The position numbers were made by a program, and so were the translations under genes. Below the pieces are notes generated by a model, which did no database searches, was not told the DNA's origin, and saw nothing but the letters and a program-made list of their open reading frames with translations. Positions 1 through 7,366 of a stretch of 64,000 nucleotides of DNA are shown in pieces. Each line of letters starts with the position of its first letter. The stretch's first letter is position 1. This DNA comes from JAKOUY01 sp037045185. Lineage in GTDB: Bacteria; Actinomycetota; Acidimicrobiia; Acidimicrobiales; Ilumatobacteraceae. The DNA is taken from contig JBAOHQ010000004.1 in the NCBI GenBank assembly GCA_037045185.1, positions 744,001-808,000 on the forward strand, in the 5' to 3' direction.

Positions 1-1
1 C

Positions 2-1288
2 GCGCTGGCCGACGACTTCGCCAAGCCGCGCACGGAAGCCTGGCTCAGCGAGCTCGGGTTCACCGTCGCCGACATCGACCACACGCTGGCGAACCTGGCG
101 TTGTGGGCACGTCCGGAGAAGGTGGCGACGCCGGTTGCCTTCAAGCCCGGGCGTAGCGAGATCCACCGTGACCCGCTGGGGGTCGTGTGCATCATCGCTC
201 CGTGGAACTACCCGGTGCAGTTGCTGCTGGTTCCGATGGTGGCCGCCATCGCCGCAGGCAACGCGGTGGTGGTCAAGCCCAGCGAGCTGGCGCCGGTCAC
301 CTCTGGCGAGCTCACCTCGCTGCTCCAGGCACTGGACGACCCGGCGATCGCCGTGGTCGAGGGTGGCGTGGCCGAGACCACCGCCCTGCTGGCCGAGCGT
401 TTCGACCACATCCTCTATACGGGCAACAGCCGTGTGGCCCGCATCGTCATGCGCGCCGCGGCCGAGCACCTGACCCCGGTCACGCTCGAACTCGGCGGCA
501 AGAGCCCGGCCATCGTCAGCCGCAAGGCGAACATCGACGTCGCCGCGCGGCGCATCGCCTGGGGCAAGTTCCTGAACAGCGGGCAGACATGCATCGCCCC
601 CGACTACGTGCTGGTCGAGCGTCCCGTCCATGACCGTCTCGTGGCGGCGATCGGCGCGCAGATCACCGAGTTCTACGGCGCCGACCCGCAGCAGAGCCCT
701 GACTTCGCCCGCATCGTCAACGACGTGCACTTCCAACGCGTCGAGAAGATGCTCCACACCGGCGCCGTTGCGGTGGGCGGCATCACCGATGCCGACACCC
801 GGTACATCGCCCCCACCGTGCTGACGGGGGTGACCCGTGACGATCCGGCGATGGGCGAGGAGATCTTCGGGCCGGTGCTGCCGGTGATCGCCGTCGATTC
901 GCTGGACGAGGCGATCGAGTTCGTCAACGCCGATGACAAGCCGCTGGCGCTGTACTCGTTCAGCGAGGACGACGGCGAGAACGAGCGCGTCCTGGCCGGG
1001 GCCACCAGCGGTGGGGCCTGCGTCAACGGCACGCTGATGCACATCAGCAACCCGCACCTGCCCTTCGGCGGCGTGGGGGAGAGCGGCATGGGCGCCTATC
1101 ACGGGCGTTTCGGCTTTGAGACCTTCAGCCATCAGCGCAGCGTGATGACCAGGTCCACCCGGCTGGATCCGCCGATCAGCTACCCGCCGTACACGGCCAA
1201 GAAGGAGAAGCTCCTGCGCCGCGGGCTGGGCATGCCCGACCCGCGTGACGTGGTGGCCAAGGTGCGCTCCAAGCTGCGCCGTGGCTGA
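2..1288 (+). CDS. Aldehyde dehydrogenase, 5' end outside the window
   Basis: NAD(P)-dependent aldehyde dehydrogenase oxidising an aldehyde to the acid. The frame is open from base 2, so the start lies outside; 428 residues are visible, nearly full length. Motifs in order: APWNYP near residue 67, the catalytic-base motif LELGGKSP with Glu163, SGQTC with nucleophile Cys197, EIFGPV, and a C-terminal LPFGGVGESG block. The 34-residue Glu-Cys spacing and the YPPYTAKKEKLLRR tail resemble class 3 (ALDH3/coniferyl-aldehyde) enzymes. The substrate cannot be told. The gene is separated from the pilus locus by about 100 bases and is probably a different transcription unit. Confidence 0.93.
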   Translation, partial: ALADDFAKPRTEAWLSELGFTVADIDHTLANLALWARPEKVATPVAFKPGRSEIHRDPLGVVCIIAPWNYPVQLLLVPMVAAIAAGNAVVVKPSELAPVTSGELTSLLQALDDPAIAVVEGGVAETTALLAERFDHILYTGNSRVARIVMRAAAEHLTPVTLELGGKSPAIVSRKANIDVAARRIAWGKFLNSGQTCIAPDYVLVERPVHDRLVAAIGAQITEFYGADPQQSPDFARIVNDVHFQRVEKMLHTGAVAVGGITDADTRYIAPTVLTGVTRDDPAMGEEIFGPVLPVIAVDSLDEAIEFVNADDKPLALYSFSEDDGENERVLAGATSGGACVNGTLMHISNPHLPFGGVGESGMGAYHGRFGFETFSHQRSVMTRSTRLDPPISYPPYTAKKEKLLRRGLGMPDPRDVVAKVRSKLRRG

Positions 1289-1311
1289 CGGGGTTGGGCG
1301 GGTCCCACCCG

Positions 1312-1338
1312 CTCGATAGGTTCGGCTCACTTCCCCCA
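1312..1338 (+). promoter_or_regulatory. Upstream element, copy 1 (CTCGATAGG...CTCACTTCCCCCA)
   Basis: A block of CTCGATAGG, then TTCGGCTCACTTCCCCCA, lies 50 bases before the CpaE-like gene. A near copy differing by a 1-base gap and a few substitutions lies at 2051-2078, before the next transcription start region. Both precede genes of the same pilus locus. The core slightly resembles the -10 of FliA/WhiG-type sigma factors (CCGATA), but no matching -35 is evident. It is best described as a conserved cis element of unknown role. Confidence 0.5.
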
Positions 1339-1388
1339 ACTGACGGAGCCCGCCGCGTGGCGGGCGGTTCACGTGCGCGGAGGGTGTG

Positions 1389-2012
1389 ATGATCCTGTGT
1401 TGGTCGGTCAAGGGTGGTAGCGGTACCACGGTGGTGGCGGCGGCGTTGGCCACGTTGCTGGCCAGGCGGGCCGCGGCGTGGTTCGTGGATCTGGCCGGGG
1501 ACGGTCCGGCCGTGTTCGGCATGGCGCCCGGCGTCGATTCGACGGGCGTCCACGAGTGGATGACGTCTGCCGTGGCCACCGGTGAGTCCTTCGAGCGCCT
1601 CGGCCTTGCCGTGGTGGACGGGCTGCAGATGGTGCCACGTGGCGGCGCCCTGGTGCAGGAGCGGTGGTCGGAGCTGGCAGACGTCCTGGCGCAGCGGCGG
1701 TGCGTGGTAGACGCCGGGCTGGGCTCGCCACCCGCTGTGCTGGCGGCTGCCGCGGATCAGTCGCTGCTCGTCACCCGTGCGTGCTTCCTGGCGCTGCGCC
1801 GGGCGGTCACCACTGCGGTCCGCCCCACCGGTGTGGTGCTGGTGGCCGAGCCCGGTCGGGCGTTGACGGCAGCCGATGTCGAGGCGGTCGTCGGCGCACC
1901 GGTGGTTGCCCGGGTCAGCATCGACCCGAGCGTGGCCCGCGTGGTGGACAGCGGCACCCTGGGCCTGCGCCTCCCACGGGGCCTGGCCCGCCAACTGCAC
2001 GCCTTGACCTGA
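1389..2012 (+). CDS. CpaE/ParA-like P-loop ATPase of the Tad locus
   Basis: A 207-residue MinD/ParA-type ATPase. It begins with the deviant Walker A KGGSGTTVVAAALA at residues 8-21, as in CpaE/TadZ proteins that position Tad pilus machinery at the pole or septum. It lacks the N-terminal receiver-like domain of long CpaE proteins. Later blocks (FVDLAGD, VDAGLG) fit switch regions of the fold. GTG 1386 is also in frame, but ATG 1389 has the better distance to the GGAGGG ribosome site at 1379-1384. It is the first gene of the pilus locus, and its role is inferred from that position. Confidence 0.8.
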   Translation: MILCWSVKGGSGTTVVAAALATLLARRAAAWFVDLAGDGPAVFGMAPGVDSTGVHEWMTSAVATGESFERLGLAVVDGLQMVPRGGALVQERWSELADVLAQRRCVVDAGLGSPPAVLAAAADQSLLVTRACFLALRRAVTTAVRPTGVVLVAEPGRALTAADVEAVVGAPVVARVSIDPSVARVVDSGTLGLRLPRGLARQLHALT

Positions 2013-2050
2013 CAGAGATGTTGGCGTGCCGGGTGGTGGTGTGGCACCCC

Positions 2051-2078
2051 CTCGATAGGGTCCGAACTACTTCCCCCA
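2051..2078 (+). promoter_or_regulatory. Upstream element, copy 2 (CTCGATAGGG...CTACTTCCCCCA)
   Basis: Second copy of the element at 1312-1338, sharing CTCGATAGG and CTTCCCCCA. It lies 32 bases before the 27-residue ORF that precedes tadA. Two copies in front of two genes of one locus suggest a common regulator or a shared promoter type. Confidence 0.5.
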
Positions 2079-2110
2079 CGCGAACGCACCCGCAGATCCT
2101 GGGAGGAAGC

Positions 2111-2194
2111 ATGTCCCGCTACCCGCTCGTTTCGTCGGTCCCCGCCCGACCGGTCATCCGCAGGCCGGCGCAACTGGTGGGAGGTGGCCGGTGA
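2111..2194 (+). CDS. 27-residue peptide translationally coupled to tadA
   Basis: A short ORF (MSRYPLVSSVPARPVI then RRPAQLVGGGR) with a strong GGGAGGA ribosome site at 2101-2107 and an ATG at 2111. Its TGA overlaps the GTG start of tadA in a GTGA junction, and the tadA ribosome site (GGGAGGTGG, 2179-2187) lies inside it. It has five arginines and four prolines and no membrane segment. It is either a leader peptide controlling tadA translation or a tiny pilus component. No homologue is known to me. Confidence 0.5.
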   Translation: MSRYPLVSSVPARPVIRRPAQLVGGGR

Positions 2195-3153
2195 TCGACC
2201 TCGTCGCCGAGCGCACCGCACTGGCCGGGTTGGCCCGGTTCCTCGACGATCCCGACGTCACCGAGGTGATGGTCAACGGCGGGAGCGAGGTGTGGGTCGA
2301 GCGCCAGCACCGGATGAGCCGGGCCGGGTCGATCTCCACCGCGGCGCTGATGGGCGCGGTGGAGCAGATCCTCGCCCCGCTCGGCAGGCGGGTGGATCGG
2401 TTGAGCCCCATCGTCGATGCCCGGCTGGCCGACGGATCCCGGTTGTGTGTAGCCATCCCGCCGGTTGCCGTCGACGGACCGTGCGTGTCGATCCGGCGAT
2501 TCGCCGATCGCACGCTCCGGTTGGACGACTTCGCCGACCCTGCGGTGGTCGAGGTGGTCGCCTCGCTCGTCTCCCGCCGCTGCAACCTGGTGGTCAGCGG
2601 GGCCACGTCCACCGGCAAGACCTCCCTGCTGAACGCGTTGTGCGGGCTGATCCCCGACTCCGAGCGGGTGATCACCATGGAGGACACCGCCGAACTACGG
2701 CTCGATCACGCCCACGTGGTTCGCCTGGAGACTCGCGGCGCCACGGCCGAGGGCGTCGGTCGGGTCACCATGGCCGATCTGCTGCGGCTTGCGCTGCGCA
2801 TGCGCCCCGATCGGCTGGTCCTCGGCGAAGCCCGCGGCCCGGAGGTGCTGGAGCTGCTGCAGGCGATGAACACCGGTCACGACGGCTCGATGGCCACCAT
2901 CCACGCCAACAGCGCGGCCGACGCGCTCGGCCGGGTGTGCGCGCTGGTGCTCACCGCCGCCCCGGCGTGGCCGCCGGCGGTGGTGGGCGAGTTGGCCGGG
3001 TCGGCCATCGACGTGATGCTCCATCTCGGCCGGTCCGCCGACGGCGCTCGGCGGGTGATCGAGGTCGTCGAGCTCGGCGCGGGTGGCGGCGTCGAGCGGG
3101 TCCTCGTGCGTGACGGTGTCGCCGTCGGCGTAGCCCAGCGGGGCCGACGATGA
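2191..3153 (+). CDS. tadA: TadA/CpaF-type secretion ATPase
   Basis: Hexameric ATPase that powers assembly of Flp/Tad pili at the inner membrane face. Walker A GATSTGKT lies at residues 137-144, the Asp box near 165-175 (TMEDTAELR), Walker B LVLGEARG near 209-216 and the His box GSMATIHANS near 232-241. At 320 residues it is shorter than most CpaF proteins and has only a brief N-terminal domain. It starts at GTG 2191 inside the preceding peptide's stop and ends in an ATGA overlap with the TadB-like gene, so these are translationally coupled. Confidence 0.93.
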   Translation: MIDLVAERTALAGLARFLDDPDVTEVMVNGGSEVWVERQHRMSRAGSISTAALMGAVEQILAPLGRRVDRLSPIVDARLADGSRLCVAIPPVAVDGPCVSIRRFADRTLRLDDFADPAVVEVVASLVSRRCNLVVSGATSTGKTSLLNALCGLIPDSERVITMEDTAELRLDHAHVVRLETRGATAEGVGRVTMADLLRLALRMRPDRLVLGEARGPEVLELLQAMNTGHDGSMATIHANSAADALGRVCALVLTAAPAWPPAVVGELAGSAIDVMLHLGRSADGARRVIEVVELGAGGGVERVLVRDGVAVGVAQRGRR

Positions 3154-3728
3154 CCGACGCCTGGGTGGTGGGTTGCGCCGTGATGTGCTGTGTCGGCGGG
3201 CTGGGACTGATCGGCCGGCTGCGGGTGGCGGCACGATCAGGGACGCGCCCACAGCCCGTGCGAGCGGCTCGTGGCGGTAACCCGACCGACTTGCTCATCG
3301 CCGATCTGGAGCGCATCGCCCGGCGGGTTCGAGGTGGTGATGCGCTGACGTCGGCCATGGTCGACATCCACTGGCCTCGCGCCGACGGTGGCAGTCCGTC
3401 GGCGGACCTGCAGGTTGCCCGGCACGCAGTGGCCTTGGCAGCTGGTGTGGGCGGGCAGATCGCGGCCACCCTTGACGCGGCCGCCGTCACCCTGCGCGCC
3501 CGCCAGGCGGTGCGCGCCGAGGTCGCCGCCCACAGCGCCCAGGCCCGGCTCAGCATCCGTGTCCTCACGCTGGTGCCCCTGGCGATGGCAGCGTGGACCG
3601 CCTCCACCGCCAGCGGACGTGCAGCGCTGGCATCGCCGGCGGGCCTCGTCTGTGTCGTGGCCGGCGCGGCGTTCAACGGCGTCGGGTGGATGTGGATGCG
3701 CGCCCTGATCCGATCGGCGTTGCGATGA
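3150..3728 (+). CDS. Short TadB-like pilus assembly membrane protein
   Basis: A 192-residue protein in the usual TadB position. It has an N-terminal hydrophobic stretch, a central helical block containing IARRVRGGDALTSAM and RARQAVRAEVAAHSAQARLS, and two C-terminal hydrophobic segments, which fits a T2SSF/GspF-type platform domain. TadB proteins are commonly near 300 residues, so this is a reduced version. It overlaps tadA and the next gene by ATGA at both ends. Confidence 0.72.
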   Translation: MTDAWVVGCAVMCCVGGLGLIGRLRVAARSGTRPQPVRAARGGNPTDLLIADLERIARRVRGGDALTSAMVDIHWPRADGGSPSADLQVARHAVALAAGVGGQIAATLDAAAVTLRARQAVRAEVAAHSAQARLSIRVLTLVPLAMAAWTASTASGRAALASPAGLVCVVAGAAFNGVGWMWMRALIRSALR

Positions 3729-4330
3729 GCGCCTGGCTGGTCGCAGCGTCGACCGTCGTCGTCGTGGCCGGAGGGTTGCCGGTCGTGCTCGGGCGGGTGA
3801 TGCGTGCCGGTCGCAGCGTGTCGGCCCGGCCGTCCGGCGGGCCCGCGGCGCGGGCCGTACGCCTCTCCCGGCGACGCCGGGCGCGGCTCGTCGAGGCGGC
3901 ATGGCCCGACGCCATCGACATGCTCCTGCTCACGATTGCCGCCGGGTTCCTGCCGGTGCAGGCCATCGAGTCCGTGCGCGGTCTGCTCCCCGCGCCGCTC
4001 AGCGACGCGTTTGCCTCGGTGGGCCGGCGGTGTGCGGCGGGGGAGCGCTTCGCCGATGCCGTGCAATCGGTCAGCGAGGAGCTTGGCCCCATCGCCAGCC
4101 CACTGGTGGACGGCCTGGCGATGGCCGATCGATACGGCCTGCCGCTGGGGCCGGTGCTCGCCCGCCTCGGTGACGAGGCTCGCCACCACCGGCGGCGCGC
4201 CGCTGAGGCCCGCGCCCGCCAACTTCCGGTGCGCCTCGCCGCACCCATGGTGGTGTGCACGCTGCCCTCGTTCGTGCTGCTCGCCATCGCGCCGCTGCTG
4301 ATCGGCGCCTTCTCGTCGCTTCGCCGGTGA
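3725..4330 (+). CDS. Short TadC-like pilus assembly membrane protein
   Basis: A 201-residue T2SSF-type protein: an N-terminal transmembrane segment, an Arg-rich loop, the motif WPDAIDMLLLTIAAGFLP near residues 59-76, a GLPLGPVLARLGDEAR motif, and a C-terminal hydrophobic segment (VVCTLPSFVLLAIAPLLIGA). With the TadB-like protein it would form the inner-membrane platform. The start is the ATG overlapping the TadB-like stop. It is shorter than classical TadC. Confidence 0.8.
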   Translation: MSAWLVAASTVVVVAGGLPVVLGRVMRAGRSVSARPSGGPAARAVRLSRRRRARLVEAAWPDAIDMLLLTIAAGFLPVQAIESVRGLLPAPLSDAFASVGRRCAAGERFADAVQSVSEELGPIASPLVDGLAMADRYGLPLGPVLARLGDEARHHRRRAAEARARQLPVRLAAPMVVCTLPSFVLLAIAPLLIGAFSSLRR

Positions 4331-4361
4331 CCTCATGCGCTCACGTCATCAAGGAGTCCCC

Positions 4362-4595
4362 ATGTTCGATCCCATCCGCATGTTCCTCGCCCGCGCCGTG
4401 ATGTGGGTGGTGGCCCCGCCCGACGACGCTGACGGCCGCGACCGCGGCCAGGCCACCACCGAATACGCCCTCGTGCTCCTGGCCGCGGCGCTGGTAGCCC
4501 TGCTCGTGGTTGCCTGGGCCACTGCTGGCGGTGGCGCCGGCAAGATCGCCCGCCTGTTCAGCCGTGTGATCGATGCCGTGACCAGCAAGCTGTGA
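4362..4595 (+). CDS. Flp-type pilin
   Basis: A 77-residue prepilin. A short N-terminal region is followed by GQATTEYALVLLAAALVALL, the class III (Flp) pilin signature in which cleavage precedes the hydrophobic helix and Glu sits near position 5 of the mature protein. ATG 4362 is preferred over ATG 4335 because AAGGAG lies at 4351-4356. No prepilin peptidase gene is in the window. The pilin ends just before the TadE-like region. Confidence 0.88.
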   Translation: MFDPIRMFLARAVMWVVAPPDDADGRDRGQATTEYALVLLAAALVALLVVAWATAGGGAGKIARLFSRVIDAVTSKL

Positions 4596-4629
4596 GCCGC
4601 CCACCGTTCACCCCACCCCCACCCCCGCA

Positions 4630-4669
4630 TGGGCGCGAAAACTTCGGGGATACGAAGTTCTCGCGCCCA
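4630..4669. repeat. Palindromic repeat element, copy A
   Basis: Inverted repeat with 17-base arms (TGGGCGCGAAAACTTCG at 4630-4646, CGAAGTTCTCGCGCCCA at 4653-4669; one mismatch) around a 6-base centre. A related copy starts 70 bases later. It lies between the pilin and TadE-like genes and resembles REP-type intergenic palindromes. Confidence 0.8.
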
Positions 4670-4699
4670 AGCGCTGCGCCGGTTCGCCCGTCGGGTTCG

Positions 4700-4743
4700 C
4701 TTGGGCGCGCAGACTTCGGATGTGCGAAGTTCTCGCGCCCAAG
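4700..4743. repeat. Palindromic repeat element, copy B
   Basis: Inverted repeat with 19-base arms (4700-4718 and 4725-4743; two mismatches), sharing the arm CGAAGTTCTCGCGCCCA with copy A. The two form a direct tandem pair. Such a pair may act as a transcription attenuator between pilin and downstream genes, or be a mobile REP-type element. Confidence 0.8.
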
Positions 4744-4750
4744 CGGACCG

Positions 4751-5167
4751 GTGAGGGCTGGGGGTGGGCGCCGGGAGCGGCGGGGCCGGGGCGACCGGGG
4801 CGACCGGGGCGACCGGGCCGACCGGGGGCAGTCGACGGTGGAGCTGGCGTTGGCGATGCCAGTGGTGCTGCTGTTGGTCCTGGCCATCGTGCAACTCGCC
4901 GTGGTGGTGGCCGACGCGCTGCAGGTCCAACTGGCGGCGCGCGAAGGGGCACGGGCGGCCAGTGTTGCCGGGGCACCCGCCGGCGCCGGTTCCGCGGCTG
5001 CCGGGCGCGTGATGGGAAGGGGTGGGCTCGTCTCGGTGTCGGTCGGCGGTCGCGTCGTCACCGTCACCGTGACGACGATCAACCACACCGATGTCCCATT
5101 GATCGGCGCCCTGCTTCCCGATGTCACCCTCTCGGCCACGGTGACGATGGCGGTCGAACCGCCCTAA
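4751..5167 (+). CDS. TadE-like pilus-associated protein
   Basis: Membrane-anchored pseudopilin-like protein of the Tad system. GQSTVELALAMPVVLLLVLA is the TadE/TadG N-terminal motif with a single transmembrane helix; the rest is an extracytoplasmic beta-rich region (VVTVTVTTINHTDVPLIG). The frame is open back to GTG 4592, but that stretch would translate the two palindromic repeats, so GTG 4751 is the more credible start (138 residues). The 9-base tandem repeat at 4786-4828 encodes an Arg-Gly-Asp run before the helix. Confidence 0.75.
   Translation: MRAGGGRRERRGRGDRGDRGDRADRGQSTVELALAMPVVLLLVLAIVQLAVVVADALQVQLAAREGARAASVAGAPAGAGSAAAGRVMGRGGLVSVSVGGRVVTVTVTTINHTDVPLIGALLPDVTLSATVTMAVEPP
4786..4828 (+). 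repeat. 9-base tandem repeat CCGGGGCGA, about 4.5 copies
   Basis: Three exact copies of CCGGGGCGA, one copy with a single change, and a partial copy. It encodes RGD-type tripeptides just before the TadE membrane segment. Slipped-strand length variation would change the linker by three residues at a time. Confidence 0.85.
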
Positions 5168-5209
5168 GGCCGCCACGGCCGCGGCGCCAGGTCGGTATCG
5201 TTCGGCGGC

Positions 5210-5545
5210 GTGGACCTGACCTGCGTGCTCGAGGAGGTCGCCGGTCGCGTGGTTCTCGCGGTGCGCGGCGAGCTCGATCTCGCCACCCTGCCCACCTTTC
5301 GTGATCACCTGTCCCGCGCCGTGCAGCGCAACCCGGGGCAGGCCGTGTTCGTCGACCTCGATGAAGTGGCCAGTGCCGACGACGTCGCCCTGTGCGTCCT
5401 GCTGGCCGCGGCTGCGCACGCTCGTCGCAACCACGGCGAGGTGCGGGTCGTCTGCTCGCTCCCTCACATGCGCGACCGCCTCGCCGAGCTTCGTCTCGAC
5501 CAAGTCGTGTCGGTCAGCGGCTCGTTGACCGCAGACCCGGCGTAG
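5210..5545 (+). CDS. STAS-domain protein with altered phosphorylation site
   Basis: A 111-residue STAS (anti-anti-sigma-like) domain: VVLAVRGELDLATLPTFRDHL fits strand 2 and helix 1, then AVFVDLDEVASADDVALCVLL. The usual DSSG around the phosphorylated serine is replaced by ASADDV, so control by an RsbW-type kinase is doubtful. It starts at GTG 5210, 43 bases after the TadE-like gene, and converges with the ABC exporter. Its partner is unknown. Confidence 0.75.
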   Translation: MDLTCVLEEVAGRVVLAVRGELDLATLPTFRDHLSRAVQRNPGQAVFVDLDEVASADDVALCVLLAAAAHARRNHGEVRVVCSLPHMRDRLAELRLDQVVSVSGSLTADPA

Positions 5546-7366
5546 TCACCGCCGGTACGCAGCCGCCTGGATCTCGTACAGCTGGCTGTACGGTCCACCG
5601 CGTGTGATGAGCTCGTCGTGACTGCCCACCTCGACGACGCGTGATCCGTCGAGCACGACGATGAGGTCGGCCATCCGCACGGTGCTGAAGCGGTGGGAGA
5701 CCAGCACCGTGACACGGCCGCTGCTTGCGCCGCGGCGCGCTGCGGCGGCGAAGTGCTCGAACAGGGCGTGCTCGGTCTCGGCGTCGAGTGCGGCCGTGGG
5801 CTCGTCGAGGATCAGCACCAGCGGGTCGTCGCGCATGAACCCGCGGGCAAGCGCCAGCTTCTGCCACTGCCCGAAGCTGACCTCCGCGCCGTGGTCCCAG
5901 GTGGGTCCGAGTTGGGTGTCGAGTCCAGCCGCCAGGCGCTCGATCACGTCACCCGCGCCGGCCCGATCGACCGCCGCCCGCGCCGCGGGGACCTGGTCCA
6001 GGCGCGGCAGGTCACCCACGCCCACGGTGCGCTGAGCGCGGAACTCGAAACGGAAGAAGTCCTGGAATGCTCCAGCCAGGCGTTGCCGCCAGGCGACCAC
6101 GTTCATGCCCGCCAGGTCGACGTCGTCCACCAGGATCCGCCCACTGGTCGGTGCGTACATCCGAGCGAGCAGCTTGACCAGCGTGGACTTGCCGGCCCCG
6201 TTCTCGCCCACTACCGCCACCACCGATCCGGCAGGGAGCTGGAGGGTCACGTCGTCCAGGACCAGCCGGTCCGTGCCGGGGTAGTGGAACGAGACGTGGT
6301 CCAGCTGGATGCCGGACACCAGGCGGTCCGGCGCCGGCCCGACCGCCGTGGCCGCGCTGCGCGCCGCGTATCCCTCCAGCCAGGTGAGCCGGCGGGAGGC
6401 GTCGAGCCAGAACCCGCGCAGGAATCCCAACTCGCCAGCCGTGTTGCCGACGTAGCGGGCCAGGCGGAGCCCGGCCGCCAGCACGAGGGCGACATCGCCG
6501 GCCGTGGTCCCGCGCCCGCGATCTGCCACGAACACGATGGTGACGACGTAGCCGGCGGCGAACACCGCCCAGGCTGCGCAGTGCCAGAGAGCCGAGGCGA
6601 TCCGCGTCCGTGACACCGGCCGGTACCACGCCTCCCATGCGCTGCGCCGGGCGTTGACCAGCCACTGCGCCGTGGCGGTGATGCGCACCTCCTTGCCGGG
6701 TGGCGCCGAGGTGCCGAGGGTGAACAGGTGGCGGGCCAGGCGGGTGTTGCCGATGGCCGCCTCCTCGACCCGGTTCTCCACGGCTGGCCGCCACGTGCTG
6801 ACCCAGAACGCCGGGAGCGCGCACAGCAGCAACAGCACCAGTCCTGGATGCACGCTGGCCAGCAGCCCTGCCGTGATGACCAGCCGGAACATCCATCCGA
6901 GGGTGCTGAACAGCGACATGAACATATGGTCCAGCGTGAACACCTGGTCGCGCAGCATGGCCAGGCGGTCGAGGTACTCGGGTCGCTCGTGATGCTCGAT
7001 CGTTGGGACGGATGCCTGCAGGTTGGCCACATGGGATTCCATGACGATGGCGATGCGATCACGGAACTTGCGCTGGACGCGCTGGGAGACCACCGACAGG
7101 TACCACGTCAGCGTGACCGAGACGGCCGTGGCGATGGCCGCGGTCATGATCTTCGACGACTGGCGCTGGTCGATGCCGTCGACCAGCAGCTTCAGCCACA
7201 CCGCCAGGAGGGCGTCGGGCAGCATCATCAACAGGGCGATGCCCAGCGACAGTGTGAGCAGCCGCGGCTCGGCACGAGCGCCGATGCGGAACGTGCGCCA
7301 CAGGCTCAGGATGCGACCGGGCAGTGCCGCCTCAGGGTCCACTGCGGTCTCAGTCGAGGACCTCAT
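5546..7366 (-). CDS. ABC exporter half-transporter, second of pair (atypical signature motif)
   Basis: A 606-residue ABCB-type half-transporter: about 330 residues of membrane domain followed by a nucleotide-binding domain with GENGAGKS (Walker A), LVLILDEPTAALD (Walker B with catalytic Glu) and VSHRFSTV (His switch). The signature is VSFGQ rather than LSGGQ, which in heterodimeric exporters marks asymmetry between the two ATP sites. ATG 7366 is chosen because GGAGGTG lies 5 bases upstream; it overlaps the end of the partner gene by 17 bases. The cargo is unknown. Confidence 0.9.
   Translation of the reverse strand: MRSSTETAVDPEAALPGRILSLWRTFRIGARAEPRLLTLSLGIALLMMLPDALLAVWLKLLVDGIDQRQSSKIMTAAIATAVSVTLTWYLSVVSQRVQRKFRDRIAIVMESHVANLQASVPTIEHHERPEYLDRLAMLRDQVFTLDHMFMSLFSTLGWMFRLVITAGLLASVHPGLVLLLLCALPAFWVSTWRPAVENRVEEAAIGNTRLARHLFTLGTSAPPGKEVRITATAQWLVNARRSAWEAWYRPVSRTRIASALWHCAAWAVFAAGYVVTIVFVADRGRGTTAGDVALVLAAGLRLARYVGNTAGELGFLRGFWLDASRRLTWLEGYAARSAATAVGPAPDRLVSGIQLDHVSFHYPGTDRLVLDDVTLQLPAGSVVAVVGENGAGKSTLVKLLARMYAPTSGRILVDDVDLAGMNVVAWRQRLAGAFQDFFRFEFRAQRTVGVGDLPRLDQVPAARAAVDRAGAGDVIERLAAGLDTQLGPTWDHGAEVSFGQWQKLALARGFMRDDPLVLILDEPTAALDAETEHALFEHFAAAARRGASSGRVTVLVSHRFSTVRMADLIVVLDGSRVVEVGSHDELITRGGPYSQLYEIQAAAYRR

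Noticed and set aside
1176..2000. Long antisense open frame across the CpaE-like gene, and similar long frames opposite most genes
   Set aside because: High G+C keeps antisense and off-frames open; these lack family motifs, are rich in Arg/Pro/His, and have implausible starts.
4592..4750. N-terminal extension of the TadE-like ORF to GTG 4592
   Set aside because: It would translate the two intergenic palindromes into GRENF/GRADF-type repeats before an otherwise normal TadE start.
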